Below are positions 44,743-53,887 of a DNA stretch of 64,000 nucleotides, in pieces (the first letter of the stretch is position 1; each line of letters begins with the position of its first letter). A program made the position numbers and the translations under genes. The notes under the pieces were generated by a model that saw only the letters and a list, made by a program, of their open reading frames with translations, had not been told where the DNA came from and made no database searches. Origin of the DNA: Sphingomonas sp. ERG5 (GTDB taxonomy: Bacteria > Pseudomonadota > Alphaproteobacteria > Sphingomonadales > Sphingomonadaceae); the NCBI RefSeq assembly GCF_000803065.1, contig NZ_JSXI01000079.1:1-64000 (forward strand). The letters run 5' to 3'.

Positions 44743-45906
44743 ATGACGAATGACGCTTTGATCGATCGGCGCCACTTCTCACTCGGGGCTGCGGCACTCG
44801 CCGCAAGTGTGTTCGCCCCGGCGGCACGGGCCGAATCCTGGGCTGTCCCCTCGACTGCGCCGATCCAGCCCCGGATACGCGCCCTTTACGACAGATCGAT
44901 CGTCATCGACGCGCTCGCATCGCCCTCGACGTGGAACGTCTTCTATCCGGCGCCGGGCCCGTTGACGGCCGAGCAACTCGACAACATCCGCAAATCCGGC
45001 CTCACGGCGATCAACCTGACGGTGGGAAAGCCCGGCACGCTGATCGAAACCGTGCGCGAGATCGGCCTCTGGCTGCGGCAGATCGAACTGCACCCCGACC
45101 GCCTGTTGCTGGTCCGTCGCCATGCCGATATCGCCGCGGCGAAGGCGCAGAAAAAGCTCGCGGTGATCTTCGGTTTTCAAGGCATGGGGATGATCGGAGA
45201 GGACCTGACGCTGATCGATACGTTCGCCGATTATTCGGTGAAGATCATGCAACTTACCTATAACGACAAAAACGCCCTCGGCGCCGGCAGTTCGATGCCT
45301 GAGAAGGAGGGCCTGTCTGCGCTTGGTCGCGAGGCGGTGGCACGCATGAACGCGCGCAACATACTGGTCGATCTGGGGCACGCGAATCCGACCACCGCGC
45401 TGGATGCGACCGGCGCGTCCTCCGGCCCGGTGACCATCTCTCACACCGGTTGCCGCGCCGTCTTCGACAGCCAACGCAACCTGCCCGATCCCGTGTTGCG
45501 CGCGGTTGCCGAAAAGGGCGGCGTCGTCGGCATCTATCTCATGCCGTTCCTCGGCAACGATCCAATCGCACCGTCAAAGGCACTGTTCATGCGGCATCTT
45601 CGGCATGCGATCGATATCTGTGGCGAGGATCATGTCGGTATCGGCACCGACCAGAGCATCACCCCGATCGATATATCGCCGACCTATATGGCAATGGTCA
45701 GGAAGACGGCAGCAGCGCGCAAGGCTGCCGGCATCGGTGCGCCCGGCGAGGCAGACGGCCCGATCACCGTGCCGGAACTCAACAGTGCGCGACGAATCGA
45801 GCTTATCGCAGCGGAACTCGACAAGGCAAAATACCCGATCTCGACAATTGAAAAGGTCATCGGCGGGAATTTCGACCGGCTTTTTCGCACGGTGTGGCAT
45901 GTCTAG
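44743..45906 (+). CDS. M19 membrane dipeptidase, Tat-exported
   Basis: A 387-residue renal-dipeptidase-family enzyme. The N-terminus has a Tat signal (RRHFSLGAAALAAS). The zinc-ligand region is partly unusual: VIDALASPS replaces the common D-x-H-x-D. LVDLGHANPTT, ISHTGCRAVF and HVGIGTDQS are as expected. The altered first motif may change metal binding. It starts 85 bases after the receptor gene. It would hydrolyse dipeptides, possibly D-amino-acid or modified ones, in the periplasm. Confidence 0.85.
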   Translation: MTNDALIDRRHFSLGAAALAASVFAPAARAESWAVPSTAPIQPRIRALYDRSIVIDALASPSTWNVFYPAPGPLTAEQLDNIRKSGLTAINLTVGKPGTLIETVREIGLWLRQIELHPDRLLLVRRHADIAAAKAQKKLAVIFGFQGMGMIGEDLTLIDTFADYSVKIMQLTYNDKNALGAGSSMPEKEGLSALGREAVARMNARNILVDLGHANPTTALDATGASSGPVTISHTGCRAVFDSQRNLPDPVLRAVAEKGGVVGIYLMPFLGNDPIAPSKALFMRHLRHAIDICGEDHVGIGTDQSITPIDISPTYMAMVRKTAAARKAAGIGAPGEADGPITVPELNSARRIELIAAELDKAKYPISTIEKVIGGNFDRLFRTVWHV

Positions 45907-45988
45907 CCGCTCTGCCATGTCGATCAGGTCGAAATGCGATCACCGCGGTCTGGTACCGGTATAAACAAGAGGATAGTGTAGGTCGCGC

Positions 45989-46465
45989 ATGAACAGGGAT
46001 CGTCTCGATATCTTCGATCGCAAGATCCTCGCCGCGCTCCAGGATTGCGGCGATCTCGGCTCGACCGAACTCAGCGCCATCGTCAACCTGTCCCCGTCCC
46101 AATGTTCACGGCGCTTGCAACGATTGAAGCAAGAAAATTATCTTGAGCGTATTGTCGCGTTGCTGAGCCCCAAGCACCTCAACTTAGGCTTTTCCGCCTA
46201 TGTCGCCGTTCAGCTTCGATCGCATGGGCCCGAGAATGAGAACGCCTTTCTGGAGCGTGTGGCCTCGCTATCGGAGGTCACGTCGTGCGAAAGCCTGACG
46301 GGGGAGGCCGACTTCATGCTCCGCGTTTCGACCAGGGACCTCGAATCCTACAATAGATTTCTCTCGGCCAAACTTCGGGTCGCACCTGAGATCGACAATG
46401 TCCGTTCCAGCATCGTGCTGGAAAGTTTCAAAAGCACCACTGCGCTGAGCCTGGATTTTTGCTGA
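45989..46465 (+). CDS. Lrp/AsnC-type regulator
   Basis: A 158-residue Lrp-family regulator: winged HTH with LDIFDRKILAALQDCGDLG and LSPSQCSRRLQRLKQEN, then the RAM ligand-binding domain (SLTGEADFMLRVSTRDLESY). It is downstream of the receptor and dipeptidase genes on the same strand, so it probably senses an amino acid released by them and controls this group or the divergent transporter operon. Confidence 0.88.
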   Translation: MNRDRLDIFDRKILAALQDCGDLGSTELSAIVNLSPSQCSRRLQRLKQENYLERIVALLSPKHLNLGFSAYVAVQLRSHGPENENAFLERVASLSEVTSCESLTGEADFMLRVSTRDLESYNRFLSAKLRVAPEIDNVRSSIVLESFKSTTALSLDFC

Positions 46466-47066
46466 AAGCGCGGCTGTCGGCGGGCCGAGCAGGGCGCGGC
46501 GCCCATCTCCCGCTTTCCGGAAGGGACCACCAGCAACGTTGCCGCGCGCGAGCGCGGCGACCGCATCACCGGCCGGCGGCGTGCCACCGGCCCGATGAGA
46601 GCGGTTATGGCCGTCACCAAGGCGCAGTCGGCATCGGCTTCCCTTTTTGACAATCTCAGCCGCGCGGGAGTACTCGCGCGGCCGCTTCGCCAAGCGTGAG
46701 GATCGTTAGGTCGTTATCGCCATCACGGTGCCTTTCGCATTTTACGTCGCGGGGAACCCGCCGCGCGAGCCGATTTCGCGTGCAGGTCGGTGCTGGCGTC
46801 ACCTTCGCCGTTCCCGGCGATCAGGTCATCCCGCTCGACACGCCCCAATACTGGCACTTTAGTCGTGTCTCGGCGGCAAGACCTGCATCCGCACCGCGTT
46901 CCGCGTGACGCGATGGCAGCGGCGAAAGCAAGGACCATGCGCCGGGCGCCGCCGATAGCAGATCATGGCCCTCATGACACGATAGCGACTATAGGGTCTG
47001 GGAGGCAGTCGCGTAAGGCTGCCGCGGTGTAGGCGGTGCATGACGTGCCCGGCCGATCTCCCGCGA
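46466..47066. other. Intergenic stretch with an inverted repeat
   Basis: About 600 bases without a recognisable gene. An inverted repeat CCGCGCG...CGCGCGG around GAGTACTC lies near 46662-46684 and could be a terminator or operator. The rest shows only frames of random-looking composition; it may be degraded element DNA. Confidence 0.4.
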
Positions 47067-48425
47067 TCACTTAAAAGGCAGGCGGCGGTAGACGCGCGGG
47101 GTAGGAACACCGCGCCACAACGTCTCCAGATTTGCGCCATCGAAACGGGCCCGCAGCATTTCATGCCCTTCAAGCGCAAAGAGACGCCCGTCGGCTGTAA
47201 GCGGCAACATCCGCCGCGTTGGGGCGCCCGGTCGTGTTCTCAGCCACAATGCGCCGTCCCGATAGTCCACCGTCGCTTCGCCATAGTGCCCCGCCCGGGG
47301 ATGAAGCGATGCAACCGCGAGCGCAACCGGGCGGAGCCGGGCCTCCACGGCGACGCGCGCCCAGTCATATTCCGCCCGGCGTTCCGGGTCTTTGCCGGCG
47401 GGGCTGGCGATCAGCCCGTCCAGTGCCTGCAACTCGGCGTAGTCGAGCGCGCTCCCCGTGGCGGCCGGGAGATCGGGTGTCACCCCTGTCCCCTCCCAAT
47501 TGCCGTTGCTGACCGCATGGATGGGTCGTCCGAACGAAACGCTGAGGAGAAATCCGGGCGGGATCGGCACGAGCCGGTTGTTGTTGGCGCCCCCCGCGGT
47601 GAGCTCCCCAATCAGTCGGCCGATCTTGAATTGCTGCACGCTATACGCGAAATCCTCGGCGGCGGACGCGGTGCTGCCATCGGTCAGCACATAGAGCGGT
47701 TTGTCGATCATCCGGCCGGCGGGAAGGTTGGCCAATGTGTGAGATTGTTCCGGGGCCTTGCCGGCTTCCAGGAACGTCATCAGCAGCCGGCCCGACGGCA
47801 GGAAGTGGCTGAGCGCATAGCGCACCGCATCATGCGATCCCCCGCCATTGCCCCTGATGTCGATGATGACGGCATCGCCACCTTTCAGGAAACGCATGGC
47901 GTCGTCATAGGCTTGGCCTGTCTCGTCCTCGACCCAGTCAAAGGCGGAAATGCGAAGGTAGCGGATGTTGCCCGGAAGGAGGCGGGTGTCTTCAAGTCCA
48001 TAATGGGTTCGGCGGTACCGGGCCGTCATCAGCGCTTGAATATCGGCGCCTGGTGTCGCCTCGCGCGATGGCGCCCGGTTCAATGCGTCGAAGCGCTGCG
48101 GATCATATTCGAGATAGAGGTGGGTATCCTTGCCCGCGCGGCTGATGTCCTCGGTGATCCGCGTCGTGAAGGTCGCCGGGTCGCTCGTGTCATAACGTCC
48201 CGCGGCATTGCCGGCCCGCAATGCCTGGACGATCGCGGGCACGCGATCGGGAAAGACATATTGGCGCTCGATTGCGGAAATGATCGCCTCGACGGCTTCG
48301 GTCTTCTGCCCCGGCGAGAGCGTCCCGCCTGCGCTGTAGACGGGCGTGGCCCGGATCTGCGCCTTGGCCGGCGATGCGCCCCCAGGGACCGCGAGCATAA
48401 CGGCAAGCGCAAGCGACCATTTCAA
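47067..48425 (-). CDS. Secreted S41 family peptidase
   Basis: A protein of about 452 residues. The TTG at 48425 follows GGGGAG and gives a clean signal peptide (MKWSLALAVMLAVPGGASPA). The S41 (tail-specific protease/IRBP) core includes VIIDIRGNGGGSHDA, the nucleophile region TDGSTASAAEDFAY and GELTAGGAN. The C-terminal 90 residues form a small added domain. It probably degrades peptides in the periplasm. It is not linked in an operon with neighbours. Confidence 0.82.
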   Translation of the reverse strand: MKWSLALAVMLAVPGGASPAKAQIRATPVYSAGGTLSPGQKTEAVEAIISAIERQYVFPDRVPAIVQALRAGNAAGRYDTSDPATFTTRITEDISRAGKDTHLYLEYDPQRFDALNRAPSREATPGADIQALMTARYRRTHYGLEDTRLLPGNIRYLRISAFDWVEDETGQAYDDAMRFLKGGDAVIIDIRGNGGGSHDAVRYALSHFLPSGRLLMTFLEAGKAPEQSHTLANLPAGRMIDKPLYVLTDGSTASAAEDFAYSVQQFKIGRLIGELTAGGANNNRLVPIPPGFLLSVSFGRPIHAVSNGNWEGTGVTPDLPAATGSALDYAELQALDGLIASPAGKDPERRAEYDWARVAVEARLRPVALAVASLHPRAGHYGEATVDYRDGALWLRTRPGAPTRRMLPLTADGRLFALEGHEMLRARFDGANLETLWRGVPTPRVYRRLPFK

Positions 48426-48499
48426 GATATTTCTCCCCAATGCTCGTGACTTTGTCGTCCAATGACCGGTCGTCGTTCAAGTCCTGCGCAACTTGCGAA

Positions 48500-48610
48500 T
48501 CAAGCAAGATTCACGACTATGGCGAGCGAGATTGCGTGGAGATGGCAGCCCCCTTGACCAAATGTCCAACTCACGACCAGCTTGGCGAGCGGGATAATAA
48601 TCGAGTTCAT
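48500..48610 (-). pseudogene. Relic of a second parB-like gene start
   Basis: The minus-strand ATG at 48610 begins MNSIIIPLAKLVVSWTF, similar to the start of the ParB-like protein at 30734 (MKLDFIPLDKLCVSRAN). After about 17 residues the similarity ends. The hairpin upstream (48631-48668) is also shared, so leader and start are a remnant of another copy of this backbone gene. Confidence 0.5.
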
Positions 48611-48630
48611 AGCACGGCTCCCCATAAGTG

Positions 48631-48668
48631 CCGGTCCGATCGAGTTGTTGGACGATTGGCGGGACCGG
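48631..48668 (-). promoter_or_regulatory. Second copy of the parB-leader hairpin
   Basis: CCGGTCC pairs with GGACCGG around a loop that includes GTTGGACGATTGG. The fifth base pair is T-A here and C-G in the copy at 30755-30791, with both flanks similar (AGTGCCGG before, GGTTTGGG after). The compensating change supports a conserved structure. Confidence 0.55.
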
Positions 48669-48980
48669 TTTGGGTGCGGCCAAGACATGCCAGCCGATCG
48701 TCACCGCAGGCCGAGACCGTCGACCGCGGCTCGGCGGCAAAGCCATAGAGCAGGTCGCACCGCATCGACGCTGTTCGATCCTATCGACACGCGCCGATCG
48801 GGCGCAGCTATTGGCAAGAACGACGAAAGCGCGGGAAAGCCGGAAGCCGACAATATCCTGCCATGCATCGAATATCGCGGAACCAAGCTGCCTGCTGGTC
48901 AATCCGGGAAACAATCATGACAGGAACATCGTCCAGGTCGATCGGTTCGATAGACCGCGCCGACGATGCAATCGGGGCGG
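48669..48980. other. Intergenic stretch, nothing recognised
   Basis: About 310 bases between the parB relic and the cupin gene's end. No coherent coding or RNA gene was recognised. Confidence 0.4.
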
Positions 48981-49331
48981 CTAGTCGAACGCTTCCTGCC
49001 AATGCGGATAGGTGACATAGGCAGTGACCGCCCCCTGCTCGTGCGAGCGGATAATGACCGGCGCGCCCTTGGGCCTATAGACGATCTCGCCCGGCCCGGC
49101 GGCGCCCGTGTCGGCATTGCTCGAGACCGACAGCCGCCCCTCCAGGACGATCATGACGTCGTCAACGGCAAGCGTTTCCTCGAGGCTCTGATTGGGATCG
49201 TAGCGGCCGTAGCCGATGGTGATAGGCCCGCCATCGCGCTGGTCGATCACATTTCCGGTGAACACCTTCCCGTCCTGCCCGGGAGATCGCTCGAACGATG
49301 CATCCGCCATGGCAACCTTGCGAACAATCAT
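48981..49331 (-). CDS. Cupin-domain protein
   Basis: A 116-residue single-domain cupin similar to EutQ-type proteins: ITIGYGRYDPNQSLEETLA, DDVMIVLEGRLSV, and AGPGEIVYRPKGAPVII. Metal-binding histidines of the first cupin motif are largely missing. ATG 49331 (MIVRKVAMAD) is preferred. Function unknown. Confidence 0.7.
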   Translation of the reverse strand: MIVRKVAMADASFERSPGQDGKVFTGNVIDQRDGGPITIGYGRYDPNQSLEETLAVDDVMIVLEGRLSVSSNADTGAAGPGEIVYRPKGAPVIIRSHEQGAVTAYVTYPHWQEAFD

Positions 49332-49524
49332 GGGAATCCTGCCGTGCTGCATGGCGCTTCGTAAGCGATCACACGGGACGCCTGACGCCGGTATTTGGCT
49401 TCATGCACAATGTCGCTTCAGCCGGAAAAATGGTTATAGCTGCAGCGAACTCGGGTATGCGACCACCTGATGCCAATTGATCGAAATCATTTTGATATCG
49501 AGCGGACCGTCCTAAAAACGGCCG
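49332..49524. other. Short non-coding stretch before a small membrane protein
   Basis: Contains the promoter region of the cupin gene on the minus strand; nothing else recognised. Confidence 0.3.
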
Positions 49525-49632
49525 ATGGATAGTATGAACAAGCAGAAGTCAGAGCGATCGCATACCGTTCTCTTCGTTATTGCGGGATATCTTGCGCTTC
49601 TTTTGGCGCTGACAATCCCCTTGCTGAGGTAA
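49525..49632 (+). CDS. 35-residue single-helix membrane protein
   Basis: A short gene MDSMNKQKSERSHTVLFVIA..., ending TIPLLR, with a basic polar N-terminus and one transmembrane helix. A second ATG at 49534 is possible. The upstream sequence has no strong ribosome-binding site, so confidence is modest. Small membrane proteins of this kind are often regulators or stress proteins. Confidence 0.4.
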   Translation: MDSMNKQKSERSHTVLFVIAGYLALLLALTIPLLR

Positions 49633-49900
49633 CTTTGCCCGCACCTGACACGACACCTGAGTCGGCTTGACCACTTCTCCTGATTATTCTCGCTTCCTGC
49701 CTCCCGGCGGATATGATCATTCAGCAGCTTCGGCTCGAGAGATGCGGCCTGATCGCCCGTTTGCGGTCCCGCTCGGCGAGGTCAGTTGGTACAGGGGCCG
49801 CGCGGCCTGCCGGGGTATGCGAGGTTTCGCAAAAACCGGCAGGCGCACTGCCGAGATCGGTTATCACGCCGCGGCAGCGATATTTGCCCAGGTAACCTGG
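49633..49900. other. Non-coding stretch
   Basis: About 268 bases between the small membrane protein and the end of the DUF2285 gene. No feature recognised. Confidence 0.3.
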
Positions 49901-50633
49901 TCAGCTCCGTCGCATCAGGGCTCGCCAGCCGCCCCGCGACAGCCGACGCGCCTCGCGCGCCAGCCGGCGCATGCGCGACCGCAACGAGTCGGACGGCCCG
50001 TCCCAATCGGCGGCGACGCGCGCGCCGCCGCAGATCACTTCGCCAATCTCGCGCAGGCTTGCGCCCACGGCCAGACCGTCATGCATCTGAAGCGCGCACA
50101 ACCAGCGTGCGATGCGCGGATCGGCCGGGAAGAGCGAGCGCGCGAAACGCCGGTGAAGCGAGAAGTCGACCAGGCGGCGCAGCGGCAGCAATTTGGCTCG
50201 CGCCGAGACGCTGCCCGCAAGCCGGTAGCGCAGGATCACCGGCCCGCCCGACAGCGTCCCGGTCGCTATGTCCAGGCGGATATGATGCCACCCATCACTG
50301 AGCACAGCATGTTCGCGGTCATCGCTATCAGCTACGACCGTCAGCCAGGCGCCGAGTCCGGCCGGATCAATCGCGTCGGGATCCGGGCCAGTTGCCGGCA
50401 CCGCCTCGACCGCCAGGGTGCCGGGATCCAGATCGGCGTGCCAGACCAGGCGCGCCTGGGGGGCCGCAATGGTGGGATCCTCTGCGAAAATGCAGCCCCC
50501 AGAACCGCGCGTCGTGGGGAGCGCTCCCCTCACTACCGCGCGTCACCGCGCTGGCGCGCGCGTGCCAGGCGACATATTCGGGATCGCGGCGCAGCCATTC
50601 CCACATCAGTCCGGCGCGATCGATGCTCGCCAA
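49901..50633 (-). pseudogene. DUF6499-DUF2285 protein with a frameshift
   Basis: The ATG at 50633 begins MASIDRAGLMWEWLRRDPEY, the DUF6499-type start, and reads to RFWGLHF; the frame then runs off. The DUF2285 domain continues in another frame (AEDPTIAAPQARLVWHADLD ... LHRRFARSLFPADPRIARWL) to a stop at 49901. The shift lies in a run of four T residues (minus strand) near 50495: removing one T joins the two frames exactly as LHFAEDP. DUF2285 proteins are element-borne regulators. A true mutation or a sequencing error are both possible. Confidence 0.7.
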
Positions 50634-50896
50634 GCGCCGATAGCGCGCGGCCTCCCGCCAGCTTCACCGTCCTTCTTCGTCTCGCGTCATTCGCGTCCGC
50701 GCCGGAAAAAAGTCCAGAATCGCCGAATTAGGTCCGGAATAGATTTGATTGCTGGGACAGAATTCCTAGAATGCCTCCGCTTTTCAACCACGTCCCGAGC
50801 CCGGTGCGAAGACCGGGTGGCGGGCCGTATGGTCAAGGAAAGGACGGGTCCGGGAGCAACGGCAGCTTGAGACGCCGCTCGGGGCCGGTGAGCCCC

Positions 50897-51646
50897 ATGG
50901 GCATGTGTATTGCGTTCTCTCGAGTCCTCGAGTTCCTCACAGCTGCCACCGGCCCCGACGAGCTGACCGATGCCCTTGGCAGAGTCGCCGCCGAGATCGG
51001 GTGTGACTTTTTCGCGCTGACCCATCATGCCGACGTGCACAGCGCGCCATCGTCGACCATCCGGCTGCACAACTACCCGCCGCGCTGGGTCGATTATTTC
51101 GACCGGAACGGGCTCGCCACTGTCGACCCGATCCATCGCGCCAGTCAGCGCACCGTGGTCGGCTTCGCTTGGCGCAGCGTGCCCGGGATGATCCCGCTGA
51201 CGTCGGGGGATCGCCGCATTCTCGCGCTTGCAACCGATCATGGCATCGGCGAGGGATTCACCATTCCGGCGAACGTGCCGGGCGAAGTGAACGGATCGTG
51301 CTCGTTCGCGACCGCCGCCGGCAGGCCCCTGCCGGTGGGCAACCTCGCGCTGGCGCAACTGGTCGGCGGCTTCGCGTTCGAGGCTGCCCGGCGGCTGTGG
51401 CGCGTGCGCCCGGCCAGAGGCGGTACGGCAGCCCGGCTGACCGACCGGCAGCGCGATTGCCTGATCTGGGCGGCGCGCGGCAAGGGCGACTGGGAGATCA
51501 GCCGTATCCTCGGGATCAGCGAGGAAACCGTCGCGCAGCATATCAGGCAGGCATGCGAGCGGTACGGCGTACAGAAGCGGACATCGCTGATCATCCACGC
51601 TTTGTTCGACGGGACGATCAGCTTCGCCGATATCGCCCGGCGCTGA
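50897..51646 (+). CDS. LuxR-type acyl-homoserine-lactone receptor
   Basis: A protein of about 249 residues. The N-terminal autoinducer-binding domain shows the conserved pattern (YPPRWVDYFDRNGLATVDPI with W, Y and D-P positions, then FAWRS). The C-terminal LuxR HTH reads LTDRQRDCLIWAARGKGDWE and ISEETVAQHIRQACERYGV. The ATG at 50897 gives a normal LuxR length; the frame is open to 50771. It is followed by a palindrome and then luxI on the same strand. Confidence 0.88.
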   Translation: MGMCIAFSRVLEFLTAATGPDELTDALGRVAAEIGCDFFALTHHADVHSAPSSTIRLHNYPPRWVDYFDRNGLATVDPIHRASQRTVVGFAWRSVPGMIPLTSGDRRILALATDHGIGEGFTIPANVPGEVNGSCSFATAAGRPLPVGNLALAQLVGGFAFEAARRLWRVRPARGGTAARLTDRQRDCLIWAARGKGDWEISRILGISEETVAQHIRQACERYGVQKRTSLIIHALFDGTISFADIARR

Positions 51647-51666
51647 TATCCCCCTTTTCCGGGATA
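51647..51666. promoter_or_regulatory. Candidate lux-box upstream of luxI
   Basis: A 20-base inverted repeat, TATCCC-CCTTTTCC-GGGATA, starts right after the luxR stop and ends 53 bases before the luxI ATG. Size and position suit a LuxR-binding site. A second, weaker inverted repeat (CGGGA-TATT-TCCCG) lies at 51696-51709. Confidence 0.55.
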
Positions 51667-51719
51667 GCGGCCACCGCTCCAAGCCGCGACCTTGACGGGA
51701 TATTTCCCGGAGGTTCGCG

Positions 51720-52337
51720 ATGCTTCATCTGATTGACGGAACGCGACCGCGTCTCGACGACGCGGTGCTGCGCAACATGTTCGAAGCGCGCAAGCGTGTC
51801 TTTGTCGACCTGCTCGGCTGGGACGTGCCGGTGCAGGCCGGCCGTTACGAGATCGACCAGTTCGACACGCCCGATGCGCTCTATATCGTGATCACCGACG
51901 CTGGTGGTGGCCACCGGGCCTCGGTGCGGCTGCTGCCCACGACGCGCCCGCATATCCTCGACACGATGTTCGCGGAACTGTGCGACGGCCCGGCACCGAG
52001 CGGACCGGCGATATTCGAGATCACCCGCTTCTGCCTCGAGCGCAGGCTTGCCGCGCGCGATCGACGCACGACGCGCGATGAACTGATCAGCGCGCTGGCG
52101 CGCTTCGCTGCCGCCCATGGCATCACGCGCTATACCGGCGTCGCCGGGCCCGGCTGGATCGAGCAGATTCTGAGATTTGGCTGGCGCGCACGCCTGCTTG
52201 GTCAGCAGCGCACGATCGGCGGATCCCGCCTGGGCGCCGTCGAGATCGCGATTGATGCGGACACGCCCCGGCTGCTCGAACGTGCCGGCATCTGCGGCAC
52301 ATTGGTCTTTGCCCGCGAGATATCCGATGCGGCGTGA
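51720..52337 (+). CDS. LuxI-type acyl-homoserine-lactone synthase
   Basis: A 205-residue autoinducer synthase that joins an acyl group to S-adenosylmethionine to give an AHL. Diagnostic residues are visible: RKRVFVDLLGW, YEIDQFDTPDALY, HRASVRLLPTTRPHIL, and the EITRFCLERR block. GGAGG lies seven bases before the ATG. Its end overlaps the dioxygenase gene by 11 bases, so a single transcript continues into the downstream genes. Confidence 0.92.
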   Translation: MLHLIDGTRPRLDDAVLRNMFEARKRVFVDLLGWDVPVQAGRYEIDQFDTPDALYIVITDAGGGHRASVRLLPTTRPHILDTMFAELCDGPAPSGPAIFEITRFCLERRLAARDRRTTRDELISALARFAAAHGITRYTGVAGPGWIEQILRFGWRARLLGQQRTIGGSRLGAVEIAIDADTPRLLERAGICGTLVFAREISDAA

Positions 52338-53190
52338 CAGGATCGTCGCGGGACCGGCTGAAGAACTCAGCGAACGCGGATACTGCATCCTGCGCGGCGC
52401 GCTGCCCGCGGCGGAGGTCGCCGCGTTCGACTGCGCGCTCGCCCCCGCCTTCGCGGAGACGCCTTTTTGCGAAGGCGGCTTCTATGGCGAAAGGACCAAG
52501 CGCTTCGGACGCCTGCTGGCGCGATCACGCGATGCCGATCGTTTCGTGCGCCATCGCCAGATCCTGGCTCTGGCCGAGCGGATCCTCGCCCCCTGGTGCG
52601 ACACGATCCAGCTCAATTTGAGCCAGGCGATCGCGCTCCATCCGGATGCACCATCGCAACTGCCGCATCGCGATCAGGACATGTGGCGCGGGACGATCGG
52701 CGAGGTCGAGTATCTCGTCAACGTGATGTGGCCGCTGACCGACTATCGCGCGGACAATGGCGCGACCCTAATCTGGCCCGGCAGCCACGGCGCGGCCGCG
52801 CTGGCAGCGCCGCCCGAGGCGCCGCCGGTGGTCGCCGAAATGGCGCCGGGCGACGCGCTGATATTCCTGGGTTCGACCCTGCACGGCGCGGGCGGCAACC
52901 GCAGCAGCGATGTCCGTCGCGGCATGATCGTCAGCTATTGCCTGGGTTGGCTCAAGCCGTACGAGAATCAGTGGCTTGCATACCCTCCGACGCTGGCGCG
53001 AACCTTTCCCCGCGCGCTCGCCGACCTGGTCGGATACCGACAGCATCGCCCCAATCTCGGCAATTATGAGGGACAATGCCCCTCGGTGCTGCTCGACGGG
53101 CCGCCTGATAGCCCGCTCGGCGCGATTGACGCGCTTCGCCCCGACCAGACCGCATTGGTCGATGCGTTCGTCGCCGATCAGCGGCGGTGA
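52327..53190 (+). CDS. PhyH-type Fe(II)/2-oxoglutarate dioxygenase
   Basis: A 287-residue phytanoyl-CoA-dioxygenase-family enzyme. The iron triad is HRD in LPHRDQDMW and a distal His in STLHGAGGN, with the 2-oxoglutarate-binding Arg in VRRGMIVSY. Such enzymes hydroxylate small molecules or peptides. It is translationally linked to luxI upstream (11-base overlap) and to the GntR gene downstream (GTGA overlap), and it lies about 700 bases before the lasso precursor. It is therefore a candidate tailoring enzyme for the lasso peptide (inference) or for the AHL. Confidence 0.85.
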   Translation: MRRDRIVAGPAEELSERGYCILRGALPAAEVAAFDCALAPAFAETPFCEGGFYGERTKRFGRLLARSRDADRFVRHRQILALAERILAPWCDTIQLNLSQAIALHPDAPSQLPHRDQDMWRGTIGEVEYLVNVMWPLTDYRADNGATLIWPGSHGAAALAAPPEAPPVVAEMAPGDALIFLGSTLHGAGGNRSSDVRRGMIVSYCLGWLKPYENQWLAYPPTLARTFPRALADLVGYRQHRPNLGNYEGQCPSVLLDGPPDSPLGAIDALRPDQTALVDAFVADQRR

Positions 53191-53816
53191 ATTCGGGCGT
53201 GACTGCCGAGCGCGTCTATGATGCGCTCAAATCCCGGCTGCTGTCGGGAGCGTTGCTGCCGGGCGAACGGCTCGAACCGGCCCGCTTCGCCGAGGAACTG
53301 GCGAGCAGCGTCACGCCGGTGCGCGATGCGCTGCACCGGCTCACCGGCGAACGCCTCGTCGAAGCCCGGGCGAGCGATGGTTTCCACCTTCCGCTGGTGA
53401 CCGAGGCGCATCTGCGCGATCTTTATGCCTGGAACACCGCGCTGCTTCATCTCGCCGTGCAGAGCTGGCGGCAAACGCCGAGCACGGTCCGCGCCGATAC
53501 GCTCGCGGCGGACGCAGGGCGTGCGACCGCCATGCTGTTCGGCCTGATCGGCGCCCGCTCGGCCAACCCCGAGCATGGCGCGCAGATCGCCGCGTGCAGC
53601 GACCGGCTGGCGGCAGCCCGCGCGGCCGAGGGCAGCGCGCTTGCGGCGGTCGAAACCGAAATCCGCGGCCTCGCCCTGGCCTTCGATCATGACCCGCCGG
53701 CGGTGTTGCTGAAACTGCTGCGGACCTATCACCGCCGCCGGGCCGCGGCGGCGCCGGACATCGTGCGGGCACTTTATCGCGCGCGCGCCAACAATCGGTC
53801 TATTGCCGACTTATAA
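53187..53816 (+). CDS. GntR-family regulator
   Basis: A 209-residue GntR (FadR-like) regulator: winged HTH with RVYDALKSRLLSGALLPGER, LASSVTPVRDALHRLTGERL and a C-terminal helical effector domain. The GTG start overlaps the dioxygenase stop (GTGA). It ends 71 bases before the lasso precursor, so it probably controls this operon. Confidence 0.85.
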   Translation: MNSGVTAERVYDALKSRLLSGALLPGERLEPARFAEELASSVTPVRDALHRLTGERLVEARASDGFHLPLVTEAHLRDLYAWNTALLHLAVQSWRQTPSTVRADTLAADAGRATAMLFGLIGARSANPEHGAQIAACSDRLAAARAAEGSALAAVETEIRGLALAFDHDPPAVLLKLLRTYHRRRAAAAPDIVRALYRARANNRSIADL

Positions 53817-53887
53817 AGTTCGGATAGCCGGAACGCGCCCCTAGATTCCTCCTGCCGCAATCCCGCGGCACCAACGAGGAACGCCTC

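Noticed and set aside
47040..48449. Long plus-strand frame of 469 codons
   Set aside because: Antisense shadow of the S41 peptidase gene.
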